Notes: generated from the letters alone by a model not told the origin. DNA of 64,000 nt from Bacteroidales bacterium (GCA_014860575.1 JACZJK010000020.1:141337-205336); one strand, 5' to 3'; shown: positions 26,015 through 34,443, counted from the stretch's first letter. A program made the numbers and translations.

Positions 26015-26578
26015 TTACGAACCCACAACAACCTTTGCAAAACGAATAACCTTGCCATGTAGTTTATAACCTTTCTGAACCACATCAACAATTTTATCTT
26101 TTTGGTTTTCGTCAGTAGCAGGGAAATGGCTGATTGCTTCGTGAAAATCCGTGTCGAATGCCAGGCCCATAGCCTGCATTTCTTCCAGTCCTTTGCTTGT
26201 AAGGGTTCTAAGCAGTTTGTTGTAAATTAGTTTTATTCCTTCTATAAAGGCATCATCCGCGTTATTGTTCAGGTTTTGCAGTGCTCTTTCAAGGTCATCG
26301 AGTACGGGCAGTAACTCTGATATAACCTCTTCCGATGCTGTTTTGCTCAACTCAATCTTTTCTTTGATGGTTCGCTTCCGGTAATTGTCGAACTCGGCAT
26401 GCAGCCTGAGATTGCTGTCTTTGAGCTCATCAACCTGTTTTCTGAGTTTTATTTCCAGCTCGCTTTGTTTCTCTTCAACTGGCTCTTGTGCTGAACCAAA
26501 ATTTTCTTCCTGCTTCATTTCGTTCTCCTTAGTTTCGGGATGCTGCTTCTCGGTTTTTTTCGATTTCTTCTTTGCCAT
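26015..26578 (-). CDS. grpE: nucleotide exchange factor GrpE
   Basis: 187 residues from ATG 26576-26578, chosen because M-A-K-K-K-S-K-K begins the usual charged tail and the longer frame adds an unrelated segment. Residues about 1-55 are a disordered acidic/lysine tail, about 55-105 a long coiled-coil helix (R-K-Q-V-D-E-L-K then R-L-H-A-E-F-D-N-Y-R-K-R), followed by the four-helix dimer region and the beta-wing, with V-V-Q-K-G-Y-K-L-H-G-K-V-I-R-F-A-K-V-V-V near the end, the family signature. It releases ADP from DnaK. Operon grpE-dnaJ. Confidence 0.96.
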   Translation of the reverse strand: MAKKKSKKTEKQHPETKENEMKQEENFGSAQEPVEEKQSELEIKLRKQVDELKDSNLRLHAEFDNYRKRTIKEKIELSKTASEEVISELLPVLDDLERALQNLNNNADDAFIEGIKLIYNKLLRTLTSKGLEEMQAMGLAFDTDFHEAISHFPATDENQKDKIVDVVQKGYKLHGKVIRFAKVVVGS

Positions 26579-26749
26579 GGTCAAGCGGTATTTTATGTTT
26601 GTTTTTGTTTGAACCAATAAATAATGTTGCCACAATTCGCAGGCAGCAGGCGGAAGCTTATCAAATAACCTGCCAGCAGCGTGTTTGCGACAAATTGACA
26701 TTGAAATGAATTTTTGTGAAGTGTGCTTTTGCCCGCATGGCTTCCATCA

Positions 26750-28057
26750 TCAATTGATCCGGTTGATGGATGCCCCCAATTGTCTCAGGCGCTCATCAAT
26801 GTTTTGGTAGCCTCTGTCAATCTGATCAATATTATCAATGATGCTTGTGCCTTTGGCTGAGAGCGCCGCAATCAGCAGCGCCACGCCAGCACGGATATCA
26901 GGCGATGTCATCCTTACCCCGCGCAACGGATACTTGCGGTTCAAACCAATCACGGTAGCGCGGTGGGGGTCGCAAAGAATAATCTGGGCTCCCATATCTA
27001 TAAGTTTGTCAACAAAGAACAGCCGGCTCTCAAACATTTTCTGATGAATAAGCACGGTACCTCTGGCCTGAGTTGCCGTCACCAGCGCGATACTGATAAG
27101 GTCAGGGGTGAAGCCCGGCCAGGGTGCGTCAGCAATGGTCATGATGGAACCATCCAAAAAGGTTTCTACTTCATAATGATCCTGGGCCGGAATGTGAAGG
27201 TTCAGGCCTTGCTGTTCCATTTTTATTCCAAGGCGTTTAAAAACATCAGGGATTATCCCCAGCTCCTGAAAGTCAATGTTTTTGATCGTGATATCCGATT
27301 GGGTCATGGCTGCCATGCCAATAAAACTGCCAATTTCAATCATGTCGGGCAACATGGTATGCTCGCAGCCTTTGAGCGCGTCAACACCTTGTATTGTAAG
27401 CAGGTTGGATCCCACACCACTGATCCTGGCTCCCATGCGGTTGAGCATGCGGCAGAGTTGGGCAAGATAGGGTTCGCAGGCTGCATTGAAAATGGTAGTG
27501 TTGCCTTTTGAGAGCACTGCTGCCATCAGGATATTGGCTGTGCCGGTTACGGAGGCTTCATCCAAAAGCATATAAGCGCCTTTCAATTTGCTCGCATCCA
27601 CGCGATAGATTTTGAGATCCGGGTCATAATCAAATTTAGCCCCCAGGTTCTGAAATCCGCTAAAATGCGTATCGAGCCGGCGCCGGCCGATTTTATCGCC
27701 GCCAGGTTGCGGAATGTATGCCACTCCGAAACGTGCCAGCAGCGGGCCCATAATCATGACAGAACCCCTGAGACTGGCAGCCTTTTTCCTGAATTCCTTT
27801 GTTTTTAATATTTCAATATCAACTGCGTCGGCCTGGAATGTGTAGGAATGTGGTGTATGTTTTTCAACTTTGACACCCAGGTCCTGCAGCACTTCAATAA
27901 GTTTGTTTACATCAATGATGTCGGGGATGTTATGGATGCTGACTTTTTCAGGTGTAAGCAAAACGGCACACAATATCTGCAAAGCTTCGTTTTTGGCTCC
28001 TTGCGGGGTGATTTCACCGCTTAGCTGTTTTCCTCCCTGGATTTCGAATGAACTCAT
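26750..28057 (-). CDS. murA: UDP-N-acetylglucosamine 1-carboxyvinyltransferase (MurA), Asp-type active site
   Basis: A 435-residue enzyme of the two-domain EPSP-synthase fold, catalysing transfer of enolpyruvate from PEP to UDP-GlcNAc, the first committed step of peptidoglycan synthesis. G-A-K-N-E-A-L near residues 20-26 holds the conserved Lys-Asn pair. The loop that normally carries the catalytic cysteine reads P-G-G-D121-K-I-G-R-R-R-L-D-T-H, so Asp takes the Cys position. Asp variants in other bacteria are active but insensitive to fosfomycin, because the drug alkylates that cysteine. The C-terminal G-Y-x-x-I-D-E-R-L-R-Q-L-G-A is typical. It is followed by grpE 171 bases on; a simple-repeat tract lies just upstream. 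Confidence 0.95.
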   Translation of the reverse strand: MSSFEIQGGKQLSGEITPQGAKNEALQILCAVLLTPEKVSIHNIPDIIDVNKLIEVLQDLGVKVEKHTPHSYTFQADAVDIEILKTKEFRKKAASLRGSVMIMGPLLARFGVAYIPQPGGDKIGRRRLDTHFSGFQNLGAKFDYDPDLKIYRVDASKLKGAYMLLDEASVTGTANILMAAVLSKGNTTIFNAACEPYLAQLCRMLNRMGARISGVGSNLLTIQGVDALKGCEHTMLPDMIEIGSFIGMAAMTQSDITIKNIDFQELGIIPDVFKRLGIKMEQQGLNLHIPAQDHYEVETFLDGSIMTIADAPWPGFTPDLISIALVTATQARGTVLIHQKMFESRLFFVDKLIDMGAQIILCDPHRATVIGLNRKYPLRGVRMTSPDIRAGVALLIAALSAKGTSIIDNIDQIDRGYQNIDERLRQLGASINRIN

Positions 28058-28075
28058 GGTTTGTGTTTTGTTTAA

Positions 28076-28187
28076 ATTGGTTTAGAAGGTTTCGAGGGTT
28101 TAAGGGTTTAGTTGGGTTTAGAGGTTTAGAGGGTTTAGAGGGTTTAGAGGGTTTAGAAAGTTTAAAGGGTTTAGTTGGGTTTAGAGC
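28076..28187. repeat. 9-base tandem repeat GGTTTAGAG (telomere-like words)
   Basis: About ten imperfect copies of GGTTTAGAG/GGGTTTAGT directly upstream of murA. The 9-base unit keeps frame, which creates a spurious reverse frame rich in K-P-S. It sits where the murA promoter would be expected. Confidence 0.8.
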
Positions 28188-28293
28188 GTTTATTAAAATT
28201 TTAGCCAAATTTCTTAAATAAGAACTCTTGTTATTTAAAAATCAAGACTGATTCTTTTATGAAGGATGTTCTTAGCCTTGTTGGCGCACATTT

Positions 28294-28393
28294 ATAATTA
28301 ATTGCGGAATACGGGGTGCTTTCTTATCGATAAGCACCGAGGCTGATGCGGTTGATAATGTTGATTGTCAGCACCGCAACGGCAATTAATTAT
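28294..28393. repeat. 100-base element with perfect 12-base terminal inverted repeats
   Basis: ATAATTAATTGC (28294-28305) and GCAATTAATTAT (28382-28393) are exact inverted repeats. Inside, GGTGCTT can pair with AAGCACC about 10 bases on, or alternatively with a second AGCACC near the far end next to CGCAA, so two mutually exclusive hairpins are possible. It lies between dinD and the tandem repeat. It may be a small non-autonomous mobile element, a structured RNA or a terminator region for dinD. Confidence 0.6.
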
Positions 28394-28426
28394 ACGATGG
28401 TACCGCCTGGTATTCTTTAACTTCCG

Positions 28427-29263
28427 TCATTTTTTCTTTTTATTCCCTTTCAATAAATTTTTCTCATCTCCATCAAGTTTCCGTTGCAATTTCTTCACAT
28501 CTTCAGCAGGTGGAAGATTTTCTGGGACTATTCCTCTTTGTGTGAGCATATTTCTAACGGCAAAATTGTTATCAATATGTTCCTTTTCAATTTTTGTTTG
28601 TCCTTTCAAGTCTTTGCTTTGTACATTCAATCCTGTCATTTCTGCTGCCAGGTCTTTTGCTTTTATGCTGATTGTTGGAAGAAAATCAGCAACAGGTCGA
28701 CTATCTGGCACTCTCATTTTGCGTTTGAGCATTTTGGTATTTAACCTAAATAAAGCTTGATCTCCTTTACTCCTAATTACGGCAAAGCCTTGGCTGTCAA
28801 CCCCACGCTCATAAAGAATACCCGAAAGTTGTTTTTCAGTTTGGCTTAATTTCTCACGAGCTTTTACTCTTTCAAATTCCAGAATTCGTTTTTCAACTAA
28901 TTCTGCTCTACGAGTTTGTACTGCAAAATAGTTTTGAGCAAACGCAATTTCCTCTTTTCTACTATCTCCATTTTGCGCAATCAGATAGCAAGCATACCGT
29001 GTTAAAAGAATGTCATCTATTTCTTTCACAGCTCCTTTTGGCATGGGTATCGTTTTCCTGATGTCAGGAAAATGATAATCCACTACTCCGCCAGCATTAC
29101 TACATGCGTCCCTTGCTTTTTGGATTACCTTTTCAAAATTTTCCCATTTGCTATATCCTAATAATTCTTGTAAATCTCTTGCGCTCCAGCATTCTACACC
29201 CTCTAAATCTGAGGCAGCAGCCTCAAATTGAGCAAACAAATTTTTAATTTCGTCAGATTTCAT
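28427..29263 (-). CDS. dinD: DNA damage-inducible protein D (DinD)
   Basis: A 278-residue protein matching DinD in length and layout. The N-terminal part has W-S-A-R-D-L-Q-E-L-L-G-Y-S-K-W-E-N-F and D-D-I-L-L-T-R-Y-A-C-Y-L-I-A-Q-N-G-D, the BRO/P22AR-like DNA-binding signature. A central coiled coil with R-A-E-L-V-E-K-R follows, and then a C-terminal E-R-G-V-D-S-Q-G-F-A-V-I-R-S-K-G-D region. In Escherichia coli DinD is SOS-induced and inhibits RecA filament function. No clear LexA box could be recognised upstream. Its place between murA and DUF4290, with structured repeats on both sides, suggests that it was acquired. Confidence 0.9.
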   Translation of the reverse strand: MKSDEIKNLFAQFEAAASDLEGVECWSARDLQELLGYSKWENFEKVIQKARDACSNAGGVVDYHFPDIRKTIPMPKGAVKEIDDILLTRYACYLIAQNGDSRKEEIAFAQNYFAVQTRRAELVEKRILEFERVKAREKLSQTEKQLSGILYERGVDSQGFAVIRSKGDQALFRLNTKMLKRKMRVPDSRPVADFLPTISIKAKDLAAEMTGLNVQSKDLKGQTKIEKEHIDNNFAVRNMLTQRGIVPENLPPAEDVKKLQRKLDGDEKNLLKGNKKKK

Positions 29264-29557
29264 TTAGCATTATTTTAAGCTCTGGAATTATCATTTTAGC
29301 AGTGTGACTGAAATTTTTCTTTATCACATGAAACCAAAACCCCTAAAAATAATACTCATAAGATTTTGGTTTTCATAGCCATCTATTTCGGTTTTTAAAT
29401 GGTAGGCACTGTTTTAGCTTTAATGATAACGCCCGTGAGTATGAGTCTTTGCGTGATCAAGGTGCTGTGATGTCGAGTTGCCATAAGGTAACCAGAGGAC
29501 CAACCCTCGCAAACCCTCTGCCAGCAATGGCTTATACACGCTAATAGCACCTAGCTT
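29264..29557. other. intergenic region with two structured segments
   Basis: No gene in these 294 bases. At 29328-29376 AAACCAAAA and TTTTGGTTT form a 9-base inverted repeat. At about 29440-29555, read on the minus strand, GCCAT...CAGAGG...CCTCTG...ATGGC nest with a 16-base loop, and GCGTG/CACGC and AGGTGCT/AGCACCT offer further, partly competing pairs. This looks like a folded recombination site or RNA such as occurs between small accessory genes in Bacteroidota. I could not match it to the RYYYAAC/GTTRRRY boxes of integron attC sites. Confidence 0.4.
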
Positions 29558-29785
29558 TTAATCATTATCTATCCAATCAATTACTGTACCGTTACATTCT
29601 GGCGCATTTGGGCAGCATATAAATTCAAAACAGGTTTCATCTTTATATACTTTATAAACGCCAACCGTAAAAATTGAACTGCAGTGAATGCATTCAATTC
29701 TATCTGTTAATTTAGGGGCGCCTTCAAAAGGGTAATTTTTTTCCAGATACTTTTGTTTGTCAGTGATAATTAATTCTTTAATCAT
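29558..29785 (-). CDS. small zinc-ribbon protein
   Basis: A 75-residue protein of unknown function. It has two cysteine pairs, C-I-H-C near residue 33-36 and C-C-P-N-A-P-E-C near 58-65, separated by two short strands, which is a zinc-ribbon arrangement; a fifth cysteine lies in E-T-C-F-E-F. It is acidic at both ends (V-I-D-W-I-D-N-D). The stop is followed by the structured segment described above. Codon pattern and conserved cysteines support a real gene, but no partner or pathway is indicated. It is part of the accessory patch between murA and the DUF4290 gene. Confidence 0.65.
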   Translation of the reverse strand: MIKELIITDKQKYLEKNYPFEGAPKLTDRIECIHCSSIFTVGVYKVYKDETCFEFICCPNAPECNGTVIDWIDND

Positions 29786-30037
29786 TTGGTTTAATTGGTT
29801 GTTAAAAGGTGTCTGTTTCTTAAGCTGGCCGTTAATTCGTTTATATGTATGACAAAATCACACCAATACAACCCAAAATGGCTGTATATGTATGACTGCA
29901 ATCATTTCTTTTCTCCTTTGAAGAAGTAAAAATAAAACAATTACCTAAGGATCATCGAAGGATGATTTTATTTTTTGGAGAATTTTAAAGTTACACGGGT
30001 GTATAACTCAGTGGGCTTGCCTAGTTTATGCAGCATT

Positions 30038-30655
30038 CTACTTCTTCCGGCCCCTGTTTTTCATTTGGGGCTTGGGAATGAATTTCTTTTTACTTCGCTG
30101 ACGGGCAAGAATATCACTGGTTTCGTGCAATCGGGTTGTTTCACTGAGTGTGAGTTTACCCTTGGAAAGGTTGTTCAGGTGATCGGCAATGATGTCGTCG
30201 GTTACTGAATCGCGGTTCCAGTTCAGATAAGATTTTTTCAGGTGATTGGCAATGGCCCTGGTAAGGTTTTCCTTTTCGGTTCCTTCTTCTAGGTCGGCAA
30301 CGGTTTCAATGATCCTGATAATATTTTTGCCATAATGGCGCAAGGGAATCTTTTCCTGTGCATAAGGCATGGGATTGGGCTTTTTCTCAAGCAGTTCCTT
30401 CAAAGGTTTTGGGTAGGGCGAGTCAACATCCAGCTCAAAATTGGTGATGATGTGCAGGTGATCCCAGAGTTTCGGGCGGGCATCGGGAGCATCTTTGATT
30501 TCCGGATGCAACTGCCCCATGATATGCACCAGGGTTTTGGCCATGCGGCTGCGTTTTTCGCGGTCTTCGATGGTGAGAAGATGGTTGGCCATTTTTTGTA
30601 CGTTCCGGCCATATTCAGGAACGATAAGCTTTGAACGCTGACTGTTGTATTCCAT
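30038..30655 (-). CDS. DUF4290 domain protein
   Basis: A 205-residue protein of a family found almost only in Bacteroidota and commonly encoded next to murA. It is mainly helical: L-I-V-P-E-Y-G-R-N-V-Q-K-M near the start, then K-L-W-D-H-L-H-I-I-T-N-F-E and H-Y-G-K-N-I-I-R-I-I-E, and a basic tail R-S-K-K-K-F-I-P then N-R-G-R-K-K. No catalytic motif or membrane segment is visible. Function is unknown; its steady neighbourhood suggests a housekeeping link to envelope growth, but that is inference. Here murA lies 2 kb downstream, with dinD and the zinc-ribbon gene between. Its promoter is at 30743-30774. Confidence 0.85.
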   Translation of the reverse strand: MEYNSQRSKLIVPEYGRNVQKMANHLLTIEDREKRSRMAKTLVHIMGQLHPEIKDAPDARPKLWDHLHIITNFELDVDSPYPKPLKELLEKKPNPMPYAQEKIPLRHYGKNIIRIIETVADLEEGTEKENLTRAIANHLKKSYLNWNRDSVTDDIIADHLNNLSKGKLTLSETTRLHETSDILARQRSKKKFIPKPQMKNRGRKK

Positions 30656-30742
30656 AAAATGAATTAAAGGAGTTTAGCCTGGGTAAATGTGTGCGGCATT
30701 GAAGGTAAAGCGATTATTTGCCTGCATTTGAGTATTCGGCGG

Positions 30743-30774
30743 CAAAGTTACGAAATCTCTTTTGATTGAAACAA
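30743..30774 (-). promoter_or_regulatory. promoter of the DUF4290 gene
   Basis: On the minus strand, TTG (30772-30774), 21 bases, then TAACTTTG (30743-30750), matching TTG/TAnnTTTG. The leader is about 80 bases. Confidence 0.65.
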
Positions 30775-30778
30775 GTGT

Positions 30779-31006
30779 AAAAATTCTGGTGGCTGAGCTT
30801 GTCGAAGCCTGGATTGGTTTATTTGTCAATTTGTTAATTTGTTAATTGGTTAATTGGTTAAATGGTTGGAGTAATGGAGTAATGTCCACTCGAACCTGCC
30901 GCTTCGGTACGGGCGGGGAGCGATGTATTTTATTGCCAACTGCATATTGCCAACTGCCTGCTCTTCCCCGCGATTATCCGCCGCATCCGCGTCATCCGCG
31001 TTCCAT
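30779..31006. repeat. intergenic tract with GGCTGAGCTTGTCGAAGCC repeat and TTAATTGGTTAAT words
   Basis: The gap 30656-31006 has no gene. After the DUF4290 promoter it holds GGTGGCTGAGCTTGTCGAAG (near 30789), a dispersed intergenic word with an internal CTTCGACAAG-like hairpin, then a tract of TTTGTTAATT/GGTTAATT units (30822-30866), and a GC-rich patch ending at the helicase stop. Confidence 0.5.
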
Positions 31007-33310
31007 TCACTTTATGATCCTCAGCTTGGCGAACTTCAGCAGCAATTGCTTTTGACCTATTTGCGGGAAAAAAACTGTTGCCTTGCGGTTCGAACCTACC
31101 CCTTCGAGGCTGATGACCTTGCCCCGGCCAAAGCGTTCATGCTCTACTTCCATCCCGGTTTGCAGTTCAGTGAAATCAGGGCTTAGCACATTGGCATTGC
31201 CCGCCATCAGTTCGGCCTGCTTAAATGGTTTCAGGTTTTTGTTTGTTGGCAGCGAAACCGGAATGCGTGCTGCATCTTCCGGGTTCGAACCTGGCACTTT
31301 CATCTGGAAATGCCGCCCACGGTTCGAAGAAGGCATTTCAATGTACCTTGAATCAATCTCTCCAAGGAAGCGGCTGGGTTCGCAACTTATCAACTCGCCC
31401 CAGCGGTAACGGTTTTCGGCATAGGAAATGAAAAGACGATCGCGGGCACGGGTCACAGCAACATAAAACAGGCGGCGCTCTTCTTCCAGGTCGGCACGCG
31501 CCATCTGCGACTGGAATGAAGGGAAAAGATTTTCTTCCAGGCCGACCACAAAAACATAAGGAAATTCCAGCCCTTTGGCTGAGTGTACGGTCATCATCGA
31601 GACCTTGTTCATATCGTCCTTGTCGTCAGTATCGGCATCGGTGAGCAGGGCAATATCGAGCATAAAATCTTCGAGACCAAATTGCTGCTTTTCACCATTG
31701 CCGTTTTCTTTCGGCAGCTCGGGCTCTTTTTCGGTGAATTCCCTGATGGCATTTAGCAATTCCTCAATATTATCCAAACGGTTCACACCCTCGGGGGTTT
31801 TATCTTCTTCAAGATCCTTTATAATGCCCGAAGACGAAGCAATAAGCTTTGCCAGCTCGTAAGCATTGCGGGTTTTCAACTGCACCGTAAAACTCCTGAT
31901 CATTGCCGTGAAATCGCTGATCTTCTGCGCTGTGCCTGAATTAACAAGTCCGCGAAGGATGTTAGGTTCACCGGCAATTTCCCAGAGACTTTTGCCGCTT
32001 TCGCCCGCAGTAGCTGTGAGTTTTTCCATGCTGGTTTTACCAATGCCACGGGCCGGGTAATTGATGATGCGGTTAAAAGCTTCTTCATCGTTATGATTGA
32101 TGGCGATACGGAAATACGCCAGCAAATCCTTTATCTCCTTGCGTTTGTAAAAGGAAAGCCCGCCATAGATTCTGTAAGGAATATTCAGTTTGCGCAGCGC
32201 CTCTTCCATAGCCCTGGATTGTGCATTGGTTCGGTAAAGAATGGCAAATGCGCTGTTTTGCAACTGGAAATTCATCTTGTTTTCAAAAATGCTTGCGGCT
32301 ACCAGGCTGCCTTCTTCATTGTCGGACTGTGCCTTCAGAATTTTAATCCTGAAGCCTTCCTCGTTTTCAGTCCATATTTCTTTAAAAATCTGATCCTTGT
32401 TGTTAACGATGATGGAATTGGCGGCGTTCACAATCATCTTGGTGGAGCGGTAATTCTGTTCCAGCTTAAATACTTTGTGATCGGTGTAATCGTATTTGAA
32501 GTTGAGAATATTCTGAATGTTGGCCCCGCGAAATGCGTATATGCTCTGGGCATCGTCGCCGACCACACAGATGTTTTCGTTATTGGCAGCCAGCTTTTTT
32601 ATGATCTGGTATTGCACATGGTTCGTATCCTGGTACTCGTCAACGAGGATGTATCTGAATCGTTGCTGGTATTTGTACAATGCATCCGGGAAATCCCTCA
32701 GAACAATATAGGTATTGAACAAGAGATCATCAAAATCCATGGCGGAAGCTTTGAAGCATCGTTGCTGGTAGAGCAGGAAAATCCGGCCGGTTTCGGGTTT
32801 GGCGGCCAGCTTGTCGTTGGTTGTAAACTCTTCGCTCTCATTATATTCCTGAGCCGAAATCAGGTTTGATTTGCATGATGAAATTTTTCCAAGCAGGTAG
32901 TTTGGCTGGTAAACTTTCGGATCAAGGTTCTGTTCCTTCACAATGTTTTTGAGCAGGCTTTTGGAATCATCGGTATCATAAATCGTAAAGTTGGAAGGAT
33001 ACCCCAGACGGTGGCCTTCAGCGCGCAGCAATCGGGCGAAGATAGAATGGAAAGTTCCCATCCACACATTGCGGGCATCCGGCCCAACCAGGTGCACAAT
33101 GCGTTCTTTCATTTCCTTGGCAGCCTTGTTTGTAAACGTTAAGGCCAGGATATTGAACGAGTCAACCCCTTTATGTACGAGCCATGCCACCTTGTAAGTA
33201 AGCACCCGTGTTTTTCCTGATCCGGCGCCGGCAATTACCATGCTGGGGCCATCGGTATGCAGCACGGCCTCACGTTGTTCCTTGTTTAAATCATTGAGCA
33301 GTTTATCCAC
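31007..33310 (-). CDS. UvrD/PcrA-type superfamily 1 DNA helicase
   Basis: A 767-residue ATP-dependent 3'-5' helicase of the UvrD/PcrA group. GTG 33308-33310 is taken as start (M-D-K-L-L-N-D-L-N-K-E-Q-R-E-A-V); the earlier TTG at 33337 lies inside a -7 promoter element. Motif I is A-G-A-G-S-G-K-T near residues 28-35, motif Ia T-F-T-N-K-A-A-K-E-M, motif II V-D-E-Y-Q-D-T-N, motif III G-D-D-A-Q-S-I-Y-A-F-R-G, motif V V-H-S-A-K-G-L-E-F and motif VI V-A-V-T-R-A-R-D-R-L. A Tudor-like tail (V-E-H-E-R-F-G-R-G-K-V) follows near 710-760, which in PcrA contacts RNA polymerase. Roles: nucleotide excision repair, removal of RecA filaments and transcription-replication conflict relief. Confidence 0.92.
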   Translation of the reverse strand: MDKLLNDLNKEQREAVLHTDGPSMVIAGAGSGKTRVLTYKVAWLVHKGVDSFNILALTFTNKAAKEMKERIVHLVGPDARNVWMGTFHSIFARLLRAEGHRLGYPSNFTIYDTDDSKSLLKNIVKEQNLDPKVYQPNYLLGKISSCKSNLISAQEYNESEEFTTNDKLAAKPETGRIFLLYQQRCFKASAMDFDDLLFNTYIVLRDFPDALYKYQQRFRYILVDEYQDTNHVQYQIIKKLAANNENICVVGDDAQSIYAFRGANIQNILNFKYDYTDHKVFKLEQNYRSTKMIVNAANSIIVNNKDQIFKEIWTENEEGFRIKILKAQSDNEEGSLVAASIFENKMNFQLQNSAFAILYRTNAQSRAMEEALRKLNIPYRIYGGLSFYKRKEIKDLLAYFRIAINHNDEEAFNRIINYPARGIGKTSMEKLTATAGESGKSLWEIAGEPNILRGLVNSGTAQKISDFTAMIRSFTVQLKTRNAYELAKLIASSSGIIKDLEEDKTPEGVNRLDNIEELLNAIREFTEKEPELPKENGNGEKQQFGLEDFMLDIALLTDADTDDKDDMNKVSMMTVHSAKGLEFPYVFVVGLEENLFPSFQSQMARADLEEERRLFYVAVTRARDRLFISYAENRYRWGELISCEPSRFLGEIDSRYIEMPSSNRGRHFQMKVPGSNPEDAARIPVSLPTNKNLKPFKQAELMAGNANVLSPDFTELQTGMEVEHERFGRGKVISLEGVGSNRKATVFFPQIGQKQLLLKFAKLRIIK

Positions 33311-33334
33311 AAATTTTCCCTTCGGTTGAGGAGG

Positions 33335-33342
33335 CAAAAGTA
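33335..33342 (-). promoter_or_regulatory. -7 promoter element of the helicase gene
   Basis: TACTTTTG on the minus strand, 24 bases before the GTG start at 33310. It overlaps the alternative TTG start at 33337 and so argues against it. Confidence 0.5.
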
Positions 33343-33439
33343 GTAAAATGCGTGGAGGTGGAAGGTGTTAACGCGTTAATGTGCTAAGGTTAATCCATCT
33401 TTCACCTACCTGCAGGATACCGAAATGTGGGCTGTCATA

Positions 33440-34417
33440 TTAATCACTGCTTTGCAATACTTCAACTCCGCATTTCAGGTAAATCGGAAAGTGATCTGAG
33501 CCAATGTTTGGAAGGCGCTTCATTGTTGAAACTTGGAAATGATCGGAAAGGAAAACATGATCGAGCGCCCAACGCATAAATGGTTTTTTCGCATCGTAGG
33601 TATTGTAAAAACCCCGGCCCTTGCGTGGATCCCTCAAATTGCTGATGCGCAGAAATTTAATGGAAGTATCCGACCAGGCAACATCGTTAAGGTCGCCAAG
33701 CACGACCCATGGCCCGGGAGTTTCTTTCACTTTATGGGCCATCAACAGAAGTTCCCGGTCGCGGGGGCGCGAAGTTTCGGCTTCTTCGGGAGTCGGGGGT
33801 TCTGGATGCAGGCAACTGAGTTTAAAAGTAAAGTTTCCGGCAATCACATCTGCATGAATCGAAGGAACGGATTTTTTCACAAGGTGTTCAATCTTTCCGT
33901 TTTCAAGTGCGAACCTTGAATAAAGCAGCATTCCATAGGTATTGTCCATCGGGCATTTGATATGATGCGGGTATTGCTCTGCAATTGCATCGAGCTGCGT
34001 GGCCCACCAATCGTTGGTTTCAATGGCAAGAAAAATATCGGGTTGATATTGTGCCACAAGCTTCAGCAAGGTTTTGCTCTCCCGGTTATCCATCAGCACA
34101 TTGGCCACCAATATCGAAATGGTTTTGACTGATGATGATTTTATATCGGGCACTTCTTTTTTAGCAAAAGGGAAGTAGGGAAAGATATAGGTAATCTGAA
34201 CTCCAAGGGCCAGAAGCGTAATGCCTGCATGAATACCATTGGTCAACGACAGGTTTTCTTCGATCAATAGCAATCCGGCAATTGAAATAATCTGAACTAA
34301 AATGATTTGCGGTCGCGGGAAATCAAAAATCCTGATCCACCAGGCTTTTTTATCTGCCATGGCAATTACCGTAGAGATGACAGTTAATACGGACAATACA
34401 ATAAACACGGTGTTCAT
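33440..34417 (-). CDS. membrane-anchored endonuclease/exonuclease/phosphatase family protein
   Basis: A 325-residue protein. Three hydrophobic segments (about 3-20, 34-54 and 65-85) anchor it in the inner membrane. The catalytic domain follows from about residue 95: V-A-N-V-L-M-D-N-R, D-I-F-L-A-I-E-T-N-D-W-W (metal-binding Glu), L-S-C-L-H-P-E-P-P (catalytic His), V-V-L-G-D-L-N-D-V-A-W (Asp-Leu-Asn) and N-I-G-S-D-H-F-P-I (terminal Asp-His). All EEP-superfamily residues are present. The domain most likely faces the periplasm and may hydrolyse DNA or a phosphoester; the substrate is not clear. Single gene with its own -7 element. Confidence 0.85.
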   Translation of the reverse strand: MNTVFIVLSVLTVISTVIAMADKKAWWIRIFDFPRPQIILVQIISIAGLLLIEENLSLTNGIHAGITLLALGVQITYIFPYFPFAKKEVPDIKSSSVKTISILVANVLMDNRESKTLLKLVAQYQPDIFLAIETNDWWATQLDAIAEQYPHHIKCPMDNTYGMLLYSRFALENGKIEHLVKKSVPSIHADVIAGNFTFKLSCLHPEPPTPEEAETSRPRDRELLLMAHKVKETPGPWVVLGDLNDVAWSDTSIKFLRISNLRDPRKGRGFYNTYDAKKPFMRWALDHVFLSDHFQVSTMKRLPNIGSDHFPIYLKCGVEVLQSSD

Positions 34418-34435
34418 ACGCCTGGAATAATTTCA

Positions 34436-34443
34436 CAAAGCTA
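34436..34443 (-). promoter_or_regulatory. -7 promoter element of the EEP-family gene
   Basis: TAGCTTTG on the minus strand, exact to TAnnTTTG, 18 bases before the ATG at 34417. The remaining 270 bases up to 34717 show no gene or clear structure. Confidence 0.5.

Noticed and set aside
28076..28187. The tandem repeat as a CRISPR array
   Set aside because: The units are 9 bases and adjacent, with no spacers, and no cas genes are present.
28294..28393. The inverted-repeat element as an integron attC site
   Set aside because: No RYYYAAC/GTTRRRY boxes could be placed at the ends, and no integrase gene is in the window.
32093..32869. A 258-codon plus-strand frame opposite the helicase gene
   Set aside because: It is antisense to the conserved UvrD/PcrA helicase motifs, so it is a shadow frame created by codon bias.
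33308..33337. TTG at 33337 as the helicase start codon
   Set aside because: The TTG is part of the TACTTTTG promoter element, so it would lie upstream of the transcript start; GTG at 33310 gives the usual N-terminus.
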